Shown one piece after another: positions 8,522 to 16,361 of a stretch of DNA of 64,000 bases. The position numbers and the translations under genes were made by a program. The notes below the pieces were generated by a model, which worked only from the letters and a program-made list of their open reading frames with translations, was not told where the DNA came from and ran no database searches. Positions within the stretch are counted from its first letter, which is position 1, and each line of letters opens with the position of its first letter. Source of the stretch: Micromonospora polyrhachis (lineage in GTDB: Bacteria > Actinomycetota > Actinomycetes > Mycobacteriales > Micromonosporaceae); the NCBI RefSeq assembly GCF_014203835.1, contig NZ_JACHJW010000001.1, positions 6,770,501 to 6,834,500 of the forward strand, in the 5' to 3' direction.

Positions 8522-8535
8522 ATCACCGCCACACC

Positions 8536-9234
8536 TCAGCTCGCGTCGCGCAACTCCGCCAGCCGCGCCTCGATCTCGGCCAACTCCGCCCGCAGCTTCT
8601 CCGCCTGCTGCTCCGCCTCGTTACGCTCCACCGACATGATCTGCTCGACCGCCTCCTGCACCCCCGGCACGTCGATCAGACCCACCATCTTCAACGCCTC
8701 CGCTGGCTTGATCACGTATGGTTTCGCCAGCGACTTACTGCCCTGCGTCGCGGCCACCGTCCACTCACCATCGGCGTAGGCCAGCGTCACCGTCAAACCC
8801 GCAGGGGCCTTCGGCTTCGCCGCCTTCACCGCCCGCTTCGCCGGCTTCGCCTCAGCCGGGGGAGTATCCACTGTGGTCACGCTTGCCTCCTCGCGCGCCG
8901 CCGGAACCGGCGACCTGGTGATCATGAACTCCGGCTCCGGGTCAGGCTCCGGAGCCGGCTCGGGCTTCGGCTCCGCCCGCTTGCCCGCACCCTTCGGCGG
9001 AATAGCCACATCAGCAGGGGAGAACGGCAGCTCGTCACGACCGAACCGCACCACCACCCACTCATCCGACACCACCGGATCCAACAACTCGACCACCTGG
9101 CCGATCTGCCCGGCGATCTGCCCCGCCGCCTCCGTGAACATCACCTTCGGCTTACGGCCAGCAGCCAGCGTGTCCCGAATACTCTGCAACTCGTCATCGG
9201 ACAGTCCATGAACATCGGCACCTGCGGCAGTCAT
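8536..9234 (-). CDS. Conserved actinobacterial protein, DUF6319-like
   Basis: A 232-residue soluble protein. Residues ~8-80 form one domain (LSDDELQSIRDTLAAGRKPK, then VVELLDPVVSDEWVVVRFG and DELPFSPADVAIPP). A Pro/Glu linker (PEPAPEPDPEPE) and a Lys/Ala-rich segment follow, then residues ~150-232 contain a second conserved part ending in a coiled coil (QAEKLRAELAEIEARLAELR). From memory this matches the family called DUF6319; its role is unknown. The Lys/Ala linker resembles those of nucleic-acid-associated proteins. Own terminator on its 3' side. Confidence 0.75.
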   Translation of the reverse strand: MTAAGADVHGLSDDELQSIRDTLAAGRKPKVMFTEAAGQIAGQIGQVVELLDPVVSDEWVVVRFGRDELPFSPADVAIPPKGAGKRAEPKPEPAPEPDPEPEFMITRSPVPAAREEASVTTVDTPPAEAKPAKRAVKAAKPKAPAGLTVTLAYADGEWTVAATQGSKSLAKPYVIKPAEALKMVGLIDVPGVQEAVEQIMSVERNEAEQQAEKLRAELAEIEARLAELRDAS

Positions 9235-9330
9235 CAGATCCTTCTTCCGTACACCTGTTTGATTCCTGCCTTACTACCAGGCCCGTCCGACACGGCCGAA
9301 CCGGCCCCCACCGCCCGAAAAACCGCGCCG

Positions 9331-9816
9331 TCACGCCTCCGGTGACGCCGACTCCGCCCGCAACACCCGCAACGCCAGATCCGCATGCTCAGTCATGCTC
9401 AACTCGGTGTGGATCACCTCGATGATCCGCCGGTCCACACCGATCACAAACGTCATCCGCTTCGTACTCAGCGGTCCCAACGGCAACCGTCGCCGCACCC
9501 CGAACTGGCGCGCCACCACACCATCCGGGTCGGACAACAACGGATAGTCGAACCCGTGTCGATCCGAGAACTCCCGCTGCCGGTCCACCGGATCCCGACT
9601 GATTCCCACCCGATGCGCGCCAACCTGCGCGAACTCCGCCGCCAGATCCCGGAAATGGCAGCTCTCCACCGTGCACCCACGAGTCAACGCCGCCGGATAG
9701 AAGAACAGCACCACCGACCCGGTCGCCAACAGGTCGGTCAGCCGCCGAGGCGCGCCCGACTGATCCGGCAACACGAAGTCCTCGACCAGGTCACCCCGCA
9801 CCAGACCAGATGACAC
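9331..9816 (-). CDS. bcp: Peroxiredoxin, BCP/PrxQ type
   Basis: The likely start is GTG 9816, preceded by GGGAGG; a longer frame reaches base 9900 but would include an implausible hydrophobic lead. The 161-residue thiol peroxidase has FFYPAALTRGCTVESCHF, with peroxidatic Cys48 and a second cysteine five residues later (Cys53), as in BCP. The RLPLGPLSTKRMTFVIG segment closes the fold. It reduces hydrogen peroxide and organic peroxides in the cytoplasm with thioredoxin-like donors. Divergent from the SDR gene. Confidence 0.92.
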   Translation of the reverse strand: MSSGLVRGDLVEDFVLPDQSGAPRRLTDLLATGSVVLFFYPAALTRGCTVESCHFRDLAAEFAQVGAHRVGISRDPVDRQREFSDRHGFDYPLLSDPDGVVARQFGVRRRLPLGPLSTKRMTFVIGVDRRIIEVIHTELSMTEHADLALRVLRAESASPEA

Positions 9817-9914
9817 CAGACACCTCCCACCGGCTCCACCGAGAGCAGCATCACGTAGCGGAGCGTACGCACCATACCCGACGATCAAGACAACAACCAC
9901 GGGGGAGAGCCGTC

Positions 9915-10643
9915 ATGGATCCAGTAACCGTAGTAACCGGCGGCAGCCGAGGAATCGGCGCAGCCACCGTACGCCGGCTCGCCTCCGCCGGCCACGACAT
10001 AGCCCTGTGCTACCGACAGGACAGCGACGCCGCCGAGGCCGTCCTGACCGACGTACACGCCGCCGGCCGGCAGGGCATCGCCGTACGCGCCGACACCACC
10101 AACCCTGACCAGGTCGCCCACCTGTTCGAGGCGGCAGCCGAGCTAGGGGAGATCACCGGCCTGGTCAACAACGCCGGCGTCACCAGCCAGATCGGCCCGT
10201 TCGTCGACCTGACCCTGGCCGACCTACGCCGGGTCATCGACGTCAACCTCATCGGATACGTACTCTGCGCCCAAGAGGCCGTACGCCGTATGTCCTCCGG
10301 AGCGGCCATCGTCAACATCTCCTCAGCCGCCGCCACCCTCGGCAGCCCCGGCGAATACATCCACTACGCCGCCGCCAAGGCCGCCACCGACACGCTCACC
10401 ATCGGCCTGGCCAAGGAACTCGGCCCGCAGGGCATCCGGGTCAACGCCGTATCACCCGGCACCATCTGGACCGACATCCACACCGTATCCGGACTGCCCG
10501 ACCGTCCCGCCCGTGTCGCGAACCGGGTACCGCTCGGCCGCGCCGGATACGCCGACGAGATCGCCGCCGCCATCACCTGGCTACTCAGCCCCGAAGCGTC
10601 GTACACCTCCGGTGCCATTCTTCGAGTTGCCGGCGGTCAATAG
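9915..10643 (+). CDS. Short-chain dehydrogenase/reductase (FabG-like SDR)
   Basis: The start is ATG 9915, after GGGGGAGAGC; upstream in-frame codons overlap the divergent peroxiredoxin gene. The 242-residue protein shows TGGSRGIG (residues ~8-15), NNAG (~86), the catalytic Ser (NISSAAA), the YxxxK pair (YAAAKAA) and the C-terminal ASYTSGAILRVAGGQ typical of classical SDRs. NAD(P)H-dependent oxidoreductase; substrate not deducible. Confidence 0.92.
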   Translation: MDPVTVVTGGSRGIGAATVRRLASAGHDIALCYRQDSDAAEAVLTDVHAAGRQGIAVRADTTNPDQVAHLFEAAAELGEITGLVNNAGVTSQIGPFVDLTLADLRRVIDVNLIGYVLCAQEAVRRMSSGAAIVNISSAAATLGSPGEYIHYAAAKAATDTLTIGLAKELGPQGIRVNAVSPGTIWTDIHTVSGLPDRPARVANRVPLGRAGYADEIAAAITWLLSPEASYTSGAILRVAGGQ

Positions 10644-10707
10644 AACACGCCCTCGGCGAGCCCGCCAGCACATCCCAACGGCCAGCCCGGTGACACCCAG
10701 GCCCGGG

Positions 10708-11700
10708 CTACCGCCTGATCGGCAACCCCAACGCGTCGGCCGTCAGCTGCGCGGAACGCAGACGGTCGACCACGGCAGCAGTCTGGTGCGCGACGATCAG
10801 CTCGTCGGCACCCGCGTGGTCGGCGAAGCCGGTCAGGTACTCCCTGATCGCAGATGGCGTGCCCACAGCGGTGTACTTCAGGTTGTGCTCGATCGTCCGG
10901 CCCGCCGCAGAGGCAAGAATCTGGTCGACCTCCTCATCCGTGAAGGAACGGCCCCGGCCCAGAAACATCCGGACCCAGCGGCGCTTGAGAGCCAGGAACT
11001 GACGCTGGGCATCCTCCTCAGAGTCAGCGGCGACCACGTTGGCAGCGGCAATCACATACGGCCGGTCCAACTGATCGGAAGGCCGGAACTCACGGCGGTA
11101 GAGCGCGACGGCGTCCTCAAGCGCGTTCGGCGCGAAGTGGGAGGCAAAGGAGTACGGCAGTCCGAGCGCGGCGGCCAGCCTCGCACCGAAGAGCGAGGAA
11201 CCGAGGATGTAGAGCGGAACGTTGGTGCCCTTACCCGGGATGGCATCCACGCCAGGGATCAAACTCGTGCTGCTGAGATAACCCCGCAACTCCTGCACAT
11301 CCTGAGGAAAGGAATCGGCGGAGTGCGCGTCGCGACGCAGCGCACGCAGCGTGTTCTGGTCCGTGCCAGGCGCCCGACCCAACCCGAGGTCGATACGACC
11401 GGGGTGCAGGGTCGCCAAGGTGCCGAACTGCTCGGCAACAGTGAGCGGGGCGTGGTTGGGGAGCATGACACCACCCGCGCCAAGGCGGATGGTGCTGGTG
11501 TGCTGGGCAATATGCGCAATAAGTACAGCGGGAGCCGAGGACGCGATGGAAGCACTGTTGTGATGCTCGGCGTACCAGATGCGCCGATAGCCCGCCGCCT
11601 CCGCGAGCCGGGCAAGTTCCACGCTGCCCTGAAGGCTCTCGGCGGCACTCTCACCCGCGCCGATGGTAGCCAGATCAAGAATGGAGAGAGGAACGGTCAA
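10708..11700 (-). CDS. Luciferase-like flavin-dependent monooxygenase (MsnO8-type LLM)
   Basis: A TTG at 11700 with AAAGG eight bases upstream is the likely start (330 residues, beginning [16 protein letters not shown]); the frame runs back to 11796 without a better signal. Conserved family features are [20 protein letters not shown], the [24 protein letters not shown] block and the C-terminal ADELIVAHQ segment. These (beta/alpha)8 enzymes use reduced FMN to oxidise diverse substrates. It is convergent with the SDR gene; a weak hairpin (AGCCCGG...CCGGGCT, 10684-10709) covers its stop. Confidence 0.9.
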   Translation of the reverse strand: MTVPLSILDLATIGAGESAAESLQGSVELARLAEAAGYRRIWYAEHHNSASIASSAPAVLIAHIAQHTSTIRLGAGGVMLPNHAPLTVAEQFGTLATLHPGRIDLGLGRAPGTDQNTLRALRRDAHSADSFPQDVQELRGYLSSTSLIPGVDAIPGKGTNVPLYILGSSLFGARLAAALGLPYSFASHFAPNALEDAVALYRREFRPSDQLDRPYVIAAANVVAADSEEDAQRQFLALKRRWVRMFLGRGRSFTDEEVDQILASAAGRTIEHNLKYTAVGTPSAIREYLTGFADHAGADELIVAHQTAAVVDRLRSAQLTADALGLPIRR

Positions 11701-11933
11701 CGCGAGGACCTTTCGTGCAGGGGGAGTGGCGTACCGGGTGCCGCCACGTACGAGTCTGCCAGGACAAGTGCCCAGCGGGGCCCGGGGATGACCCACCGCT
11801 GCAATGCGTCAGCGGTCGCGTCAGATCGTGACCCTGGACGCCGGCAGGCGGCTCACCCCAGGCTCCTTCTACGGGAGCCGAAGAACCAGACGGCGATGTC
11901 GAGAAGCCATGACCGGCTTCCTCGGGTGAAACA

Positions 11934-11949
11934 TGACCAAAATAGGTCA
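11934..11949. promoter_or_regulatory. TGACC-N6-GGTCA inverted repeat before the YCII gene
   Basis: TGACC-AAAATA-GGTCA lies 22 bases upstream of the YCII start codon, just before GAGGAGG. The AT-rich spacer and location suit an operator. The rest of 11701-11933 shows nothing convincing. Confidence 0.4.
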
Positions 11950-11970
11950 GAACAACACGAGGAGGACATA

Positions 11971-12378
11971 ATGACCAAGTACCTGCTGCTCAAGCACTAT
12001 CGCGGTGCTCCGGCTCCGGTCAACGACGTACCGATGGACCAGTGGACCCCGGAGGAAATCTCGGCGCACATGCGGTACATGCGCGACTTCGCGGCCCGAC
12101 TCCAGGACACCGGCGAGTTCGTCGACAGCCAGGCACTTGCCCCCGAGGGGACGTTCGTCCGGTACGACGGTGCGGGGTGCCCGCCAGTCACCGACGGCCC
12201 GTTCGCCGAGACCAAGGATCTCATCGCCGGCTGGATGGTGATCGACGTCCACAGCTACGAGCGTGCCATCGAACTGGCCGGAGAACTGTCGGCTGCCCCC
12301 GGGGCAGGCAGGATGCCCATTCACGAGTGGCTCGAAGTGCGTCCCTTCCTGGCTGAGCCGCCCACAAGCACGCGGTGA
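11971..12378 (+). CDS. YCII-related (DGPF domain) protein
   Basis: A 135-residue protein with the DGPF signature (TDGPFAETKDLIAGWMVIDV) and a typical N-terminus MTKYLLLKHY. The ATG follows GAGGAGG by five bases. DGPF proteins are usually encoded immediately before an ECF41/SigJ-type sigma factor with which they are translationally coupled. Here the stop overlaps a GTG (GTGA) that opens a frame beginning like such a sigma factor but quickly lost. Biochemical function is not established for the family. Confidence 0.9.
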   Translation: MTKYLLLKHYRGAPAPVNDVPMDQWTPEEISAHMRYMRDFAARLQDTGEFVDSQALAPEGTFVRYDGAGCPPVTDGPFAETKDLIAGWMVIDVHSYERAIELAGELSAAPGAGRMPIHEWLEVRPFLAEPPTSTR

Positions 12379-12430
12379 CCTCTCCGCTGGACGACTCGCT
12401 GCTGCCTCGGCTCAACGCCCGCTGGGTCTT
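12375..12430 (+). pseudogene. Possible 5' stub of a lost ECF sigma factor
   Basis: GTG 12375 overlaps the YCII stop and reads V-T-S-P-L-D-D-S-L-L-P-R-L-N before losing any resemblance. Sigma factors coupled to DGPF genes commonly begin with a D-E/D-x-L-L-R-x-L-T motif, so this may be what remains after deletion. The frame closes inside the dif-like site at 12526. The resemblance is short. Confidence 0.25.
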
Positions 12431-12496
12431 GCTGACGGGGCACCCTCGGATCTCCCGCCGGCACCCCTCGCAGGGGTTTATTCGATCCCGACTCGT

Positions 12497-12524
12497 CGGT
12501 TCGATAATGTACATTATGTCAACC
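12497..12524. other. dif: Candidate chromosome dimer resolution site (dif)
   Basis: The 28 bases divide as an 11-bp arm CGGTTCGATAA, a 6-bp centre TGTACA and an 11-bp arm TTATGTCAACC. The E. coli dif site has GGTGCGCATAA, TGTATA and TTATGTTAAAT, so the centre matches at 5 of 6 and the XerD-type arm at 8 of 11, and both arms keep the inner ATAA/TTAT. It lies in non-coding DNA, 354 bases before a tyrosine recombinase gene. This implies that the window spans the replication terminus. The surrounding 12379-12877 has no credible gene. Confidence 0.8.
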
Positions 12525-12858
12525 TAGCGGTTCTGGGGTCGGTCGAACCGGTTCCCCAGGAGCGACCGACAGAGCCTCGTCAAAGCCCGGCTGGCGACCA
12601 CGCACGCGCTCGGAGATCAGTCGCCGCCCCGCTGCGATCACCAGTCGTCGTCCACGCGGAAGCCGGCGGGCACGGTGCAGTGGTTCACCCGTTGCGCAGC
12701 TGCATCGAGCGCCGATCTGACGGCCATCCCGTGTGCGGCGACCAGCGGCTCGCCGCACACGGGATGATGTCGCGATGCGGTTCGGCTGCATGTCGCGTGT
12801 CGAAGCAGTACGCCCCCCTGTTGAGTCGAGGCGTTCTCATCTCGGCAAATACCTGAAA

Positions 12859-12886
12859 ATCATGCATAATATCTCTTATGCAGGAC
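12859..12886. other. dif-like site overlapping the recombinase start codon
   Basis: ATCATGCATAA, centre TATCTC, TTATGCAGGAC follows the same arm-centre-arm plan, with the perfect inverted repeat TGCATAA-N6-TTATGCA and the ATAA-N6-TTATG core of dif sites. The ATG of the recombinase gene (12878-12880) lies inside the right arm, so a bound recombinase would block its own initiation region. It could also be a simple operator. Confidence 0.5.
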
Positions 12887-13879
12887 AAAGTGGACAGTCG
12901 AGTTTTGCTGCTGGTGGAGGACTTTCTCACCGACCGGGCCACCCGCAAGCCTTCTCCGCACACGCTGCAGGCCTACCGGCGGGACCTGATCGCGGTCGCA
13001 CAGCTGGTGGCCGATGATTCGGCCACTCCCCTCCCCCTGGCCGAGTTGTCGATCACCGCCTTGACGGCCCGGTCGCTGCGTACGGCGTTCAGCAAGTTCG
13101 CCGCCCCCCGGGCTGCCGCCTCCATCTATCGCGCCTGGTCGACCTGGAACACCTTCTTCACGTTCCTGGTCGCCGACGGGATTGTCCCCGGGAACCCGAT
13201 GCCGGCAGTCGGCAAACCGAAGGTCGCGACTCCCCTACCCAAGCCGTTGCGGGGCGAGGACACTCCGGAGCAACTGCTGACCGCGGTGTCCCGGGACGAC
13301 CAGCGACAGCGACATCCCTGGCCGGAGCGCGATCTTGCCGTACTCGCGCTCGCGTTGTGTGCGGGGCTGCGCCTGTCGGAGCTGCTGGCGCTGCGGGTGG
13401 CGTCGCTGGCGGGGCGACCCGGCGAGCGCCGGGTGGAGGTACTCGGTAAGGGGGGTCACCTGCGGGTGATTCCGGTCGAGTCGGAGTTGGACGAGGTGCT
13501 GACCGGTTACTTGGACAGTCGGCGACGGCGGTTCGGGGCGCGGTCGGTGGAGCGTGATTCGGCGTTGCTGGTGGATCGGCATGGTGAGCCGTTGCGGCGG
13601 GGTGGCCTGCAGTATCTGGTCGAGTCGTGCTACCGGCGGGCAGGGATTACTGATCGGGTGCCGAAGGGTGCGCGGCTGCACGCGCTGCGGCACACGTTCG
13701 CGACGCGGTTGGCGGAGGATGGCGCGAGCGCGTCGGAGATCATGCGGTTGTTGGGGCATTCGAGTTTGGCGACGAGTCAGAACTACATCGATGTGACGGC
13801 TGGGCAGCAGCGGGCGGCGGTGCGGGCCAACCGTACGAACCGGGTGTTGGCTGGGCTGTTGCCGAGTGTGGGTAAGTGA
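12878..13879 (+). CDS. Tyrosine recombinase of the XerC/XerD type
   Basis: A 333-residue integrase-fold protein. The N-terminal SAM-like core-binding domain spans ~10-110 (THTLQAYRRDL-like segment). The catalytic domain keeps all six residues: Arg165 (CAGLRLSE), Lys191 (LGKGGHLR), His268 and Arg271 (HALRHTFATRL), His294 (LLGHSSL) and Tyr303 (SQNYID). It is about 30 residues longer than typical Xer proteins. There is no Shine-Dalgarno sequence; the start codon lies within a dif-like site. No phage or mobile genes follow, so it is more likely a chromosomal resolvase than the integrase of a prophage. Confidence 0.93.
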   Translation: MQDKVDSRVLLLVEDFLTDRATRKPSPHTLQAYRRDLIAVAQLVADDSATPLPLAELSITALTARSLRTAFSKFAAPRAAASIYRAWSTWNTFFTFLVADGIVPGNPMPAVGKPKVATPLPKPLRGEDTPEQLLTAVSRDDQRQRHPWPERDLAVLALALCAGLRLSELLALRVASLAGRPGERRVEVLGKGGHLRVIPVESELDEVLTGYLDSRRRRFGARSVERDSALLVDRHGEPLRRGGLQYLVESCYRRAGITDRVPKGARLHALRHTFATRLAEDGASASEIMRLLGHSSLATSQNYIDVTAGQQRAAVRANRTNRVLAGLLPSVGK

Positions 13880-13968
13880 GTGGTCTTGAGGGACGTCGTC
13901 GTCAAAGCGGGGCGGGTCCAGGTGTCGATGGTGGGGGCTTCTGCGGATCTGCGACTGCCGGAATTGGG

Positions 13969-14112
13969 ATGATGTTCGACCATGACGCAGTGATACTGCT
14001 GCGGTGCGGCATCTGGCATACCAAAGATCCCGACAGCCCAGTAACTCGGCAGATCGTCCGGACTCTGGTAAACGATGCGCGGCTGGCCAGCGCCCGGTTG
14101 AAGGATGAATAA
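13969..14112 (+). CDS. Possible small protein of 47 residues
   Basis: ATG 13969 (or 13972) begins a frame of 47 codons after a weak GGGA, ending in KDE. It contains HDAVILLRCGIWHTKDP and a helical ARLASARLKDE tail. Codon use is less GC-biased at third positions than in neighbours. I do not recognise it, and the interval 13880-14183 has no better candidate. Confidence 0.3.
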   Translation: MMFDHDAVILLRCGIWHTKDPDSPVTRQIVRTLVNDARLASARLKDE

Positions 14113-14183
14113 CCTTGTCCGCCAGACCGCAGTCATCCAGCAGGCCAACGGCCATGCCACTGGGTGAGCAGCGGCGCGAGGTC

Positions 14184-14990
14184 CTACCGGGCGCCTGCGC
14201 TGCCGTACGTCGAGTTCGGTGTTGCCAGGCTCAGGTCCCGCACCTCGGCGTATGTCGGTGCCTTCCCGGTTACCGGGCGGCCCGCCTGGATGTCGACTGC
14301 TGTGGCCACTGCGGCGGCGAGTGCCGTCCGGAACAGTAGTGATCCGAGGCTTACCCGGGCCACGCCGATCTCGCCGAGTTGGGTGACGGTAGGGCCGGAG
14401 GGTGAGTACAGGATGTTCAGCGGAATGTCGAGCATCTTCGTCAGGGCGGTGATTCCAGCAGGGTTTGATAGGCCCGGGACGAAGACGCCGTCCGCGCCGG
14501 CCTGCCGGTAGGCGTCGAGTCGTCGTGGGGTTTCCGTCTCCCGGCCGCCCAGCCAGTAGGTGTCGGTGCGGGCGTTGACGAACAGGTCCGGTGCGGCGGC
14601 CTTCACCGCTGCGATCTTCGCTGCGTGTTCAGCGACGGGGGTGAGTGTGCCGTCGTCGCGACCGTCTTCCAGGTTGATGCCAGCTGCTCCGGCCGCCGCC
14701 AGGTCGCGGGCGAACTCCCCCACTTCGTCGGGGTCGTTGCTGAACCCGGCCTCGGCGTCCACGGAGAGCAGGTATGGTCCGTTGCCGAGTCGTTGGGCCA
14801 GGCGGAGGGTTTCGTCTCGGGTCGCTGCCGTGCCGTCGGTCAGGCCGGCGGCTGCGGCTACGCCGAGGCTGGTGGTGCCGATTGCCGGGAAGCCCTGCTG
14901 GGCGAGGGCGGTCGCCGAGGCGTGGTCCCAGGCGTTGGGTAGTAGTAGTGGTGTACCGGTGTGGTGCAGTGCCGCGAAGGTGGTCATCAT
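14184..14990 (-). CDS. Isocitrate lyase/PEP mutase family protein
   Basis: A 268-residue TIM-barrel protein beginning MMTTFAALHHTG. It has the family features LLPNAWDHASA, the metal-binding LLSVDAEAGF (D-x-E), GINLEDG and NARTDTY. It lacks the KKCGH motif of true isocitrate lyase, as do all the short PEP mutase/oxaloacetate hydrolase-type members, so the reaction is C-C or C-P bond making or breaking on an oxoacid that cannot be specified. Its ATG overlaps the stop of the upstream P450 gene, so the two are co-translated. Confidence 0.88.
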   Translation of the reverse strand: MMTTFAALHHTGTPLLLPNAWDHASATALAQQGFPAIGTTSLGVAAAAGLTDGTAATRDETLRLAQRLGNGPYLLSVDAEAGFSNDPDEVGEFARDLAAAGAAGINLEDGRDDGTLTPVAEHAAKIAAVKAAAPDLFVNARTDTYWLGGRETETPRRLDAYRQAGADGVFVPGLSNPAGITALTKMLDIPLNILYSPSGPTVTQLGEIGVARVSLGSLLFRTALAAAVATAVDIQAGRPVTGKAPTYAEVRDLSLATPNSTYGSAGAR

Positions 14991-16297
14991 GGCCCTTCGG
15001 TGGGGGTGAGGTCGCCGACGGCGTCGGCGTAGTAGACCGATCCGGCCAGGTGGAAGGCGAGTTGGCGGAAGGTCCAGCCTGCGCCGGGCGAGTGGTCGAG
15101 TTGTTTGGGTGTCAGGTCGCTCAGCCGGTTTGTCCAGATGCGGGCGAGTCGGTGGAGTCGGCTGTGGGTCTCGTCGAGGTCGGCCTGGGTGAATGGGGCG
15201 AGGTCTGCTTTCGTGGTTGTCGCTGAGGCGTGCCAGTGATCGGGCAGTGTCGGCTCGCCCGCGAGGCGGGCCTCCATCTCGGCGAGGTGGTCGACAAGGT
15301 GGTCTGCGACCCGGCGGATCGCCTTGTGTGGGGTGTAGATCCGGTCGCCGATCAGTCTGGGGTGTCCGTCCCATGCGGTCCAGGTCGTCGCGAGTGCTAG
15401 GACGTGTTCGACCATTGCCGTGATCATCGTGGCCGGGTCGCGGTCGTCGGTGGCCGGTGCATCGGGATCGGCGCGCAGTGCACCGGCAGCGATGGCCATG
15501 GCGTGGTCTCGCCCTGGACACCTGCGCGGTGGGCCGCCGAAGGTCAGTGGTGGTGGACCGGTGCGTTCCGGGTCGAAGGTCTCCGGGTCCGTGAATATTT
15601 TCGGGTCGCGGTTGGCTGCGGCAATGTCCAGGATGACGAGGTCGCCTTTGGCGATGTCTACCCCCGCGATGTGGGTGTCGCGGATGGCAACCCGGCGCAT
15701 CGTGCGTATCGGTGGGTCGTGTCGCAGGGTCTCGACCAGCATGGTTTCGATGTCGTCCTCGGCCGGGCGGTCGTGGGCGGCTCGTCTGGCGTGGTCGATC
15801 AGGTTGCCGGTGGCGTCGCATGCCTGCACGAGCAGTCCGATCCGGTTGGCGGCGGCCTCCAGCGCGGAATCGTCGCGACGGTCTGTGGGGAGCATGAGGG
15901 TCAGCAGCTTGGTGACCGCCTGGTCGGCGGCGGGGTCGTGCGCGTCGCCGAAGTATGCCCCGGCCAGGGTGGTGATCACAGTCACGACCGCGTCCGGTTC
16001 CGGAATTTCCAGGGCGTGGGTGAGAGCCCGGACCGTGGCCCGGCGAGCGTCGTCGTCGGGGTCGGCGGCGACGGCCTTTCGTAGTGCGACCGGGTCCAGT
16101 CGGGCGAGATCGGCTTCCACCAGTGCTCGACGTCGCGTGTGGGTTTCGCCGGCGCTGAACCGGGCTACGGTGGCGCGTAGCCAGGCGATGCTGCCCACCG
16201 GGCCGCGTGCTCCAGGGGGCGGTGGGACAAGATGCGGGTCGGCGAGGGCGGCCTGAATGTCGGCGTACTGGTCGAACTCGTGGACGAGGTTGGTCAT
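14987..16297 (-). CDS. Cytochrome P450 fused to a DinB-like domain
   Basis: The start is ATG 16297 (MTNLVHEFDQ), giving 436 residues; upstream in-frame codons overlap the operator. Residues 1-280 are a shortened P450: I-helix VQACDATGNLIDHA (157-170), ExxR as ETLR (189-192), and heme loop FGGPPRRCPG with Cys260, in which the usual fourth-position glycine is proline. Residues ~285-430 are a helical DinB/mycothiol-isomerase-like domain (DLDETHSRLHRLARIWTNRL then GWTFRQLAFHLAGSVYYADAV). The P450 part is ~100 residues shorter than normal. It is co-translated with a PEP-mutase-like protein and divergent from an ArsR regulator, suggesting one inducible pathway. Confidence 0.8.
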   Translation of the reverse strand: MTNLVHEFDQYADIQAALADPHLVPPPPGARGPVGSIAWLRATVARFSAGETHTRRRALVEADLARLDPVALRKAVAADPDDDARRATVRALTHALEIPEPDAVVTVITTLAGAYFGDAHDPAADQAVTKLLTLMLPTDRRDDSALEAAANRIGLLVQACDATGNLIDHARRAAHDRPAEDDIETMLVETLRHDPPIRTMRRVAIRDTHIAGVDIAKGDLVILDIAAANRDPKIFTDPETFDPERTGPPPLTFGGPPRRCPGRDHAMAIAAGALRADPDAPATDDRDPATMITAMVEHVLALATTWTAWDGHPRLIGDRIYTPHKAIRRVADHLVDHLAEMEARLAGEPTLPDHWHASATTTKADLAPFTQADLDETHSRLHRLARIWTNRLSDLTPKQLDHSPGAGWTFRQLAFHLAGSVYYADAVGDLTPTEGP

Positions 16298-16311
16298 GTC
16301 CCGACGGTAGG

Positions 16312-16347
16312 TCCGGCACAGTTCGGCAGTCGCCGAACTGTGCCGGA
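16312..16347. promoter_or_regulatory. 16-bp inverted-repeat operator between P450 and ArsR genes
   Basis: TCCGGCACAGTTCGGC (16312-16327) and its perfect complement (16332-16347) are separated by AGTC. It occupies most of the 64 bases between the divergent start codons, so one dimeric repressor, most simply the adjacent ArsR protein, could control both directions. Confidence 0.8.
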
Positions 16348-16361
16348 GGGAGGATGGGGAC

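Noticed and set aside
12878-14160. Integrated phage or mobile element next to the tyrosine recombinase
   Set aside because: There are no phage, relaxase, excisionase or tRNA-att features near it, and the recombinase sits beside a dif site.
14990-16319. Extension of the PEP-mutase-like frame to 711 residues
   Set aside because: The added N-terminus is Arg/Pro/Thr-rich noise antiphase to the P450-DinB gene; the ATG overlapping its stop is the natural start.
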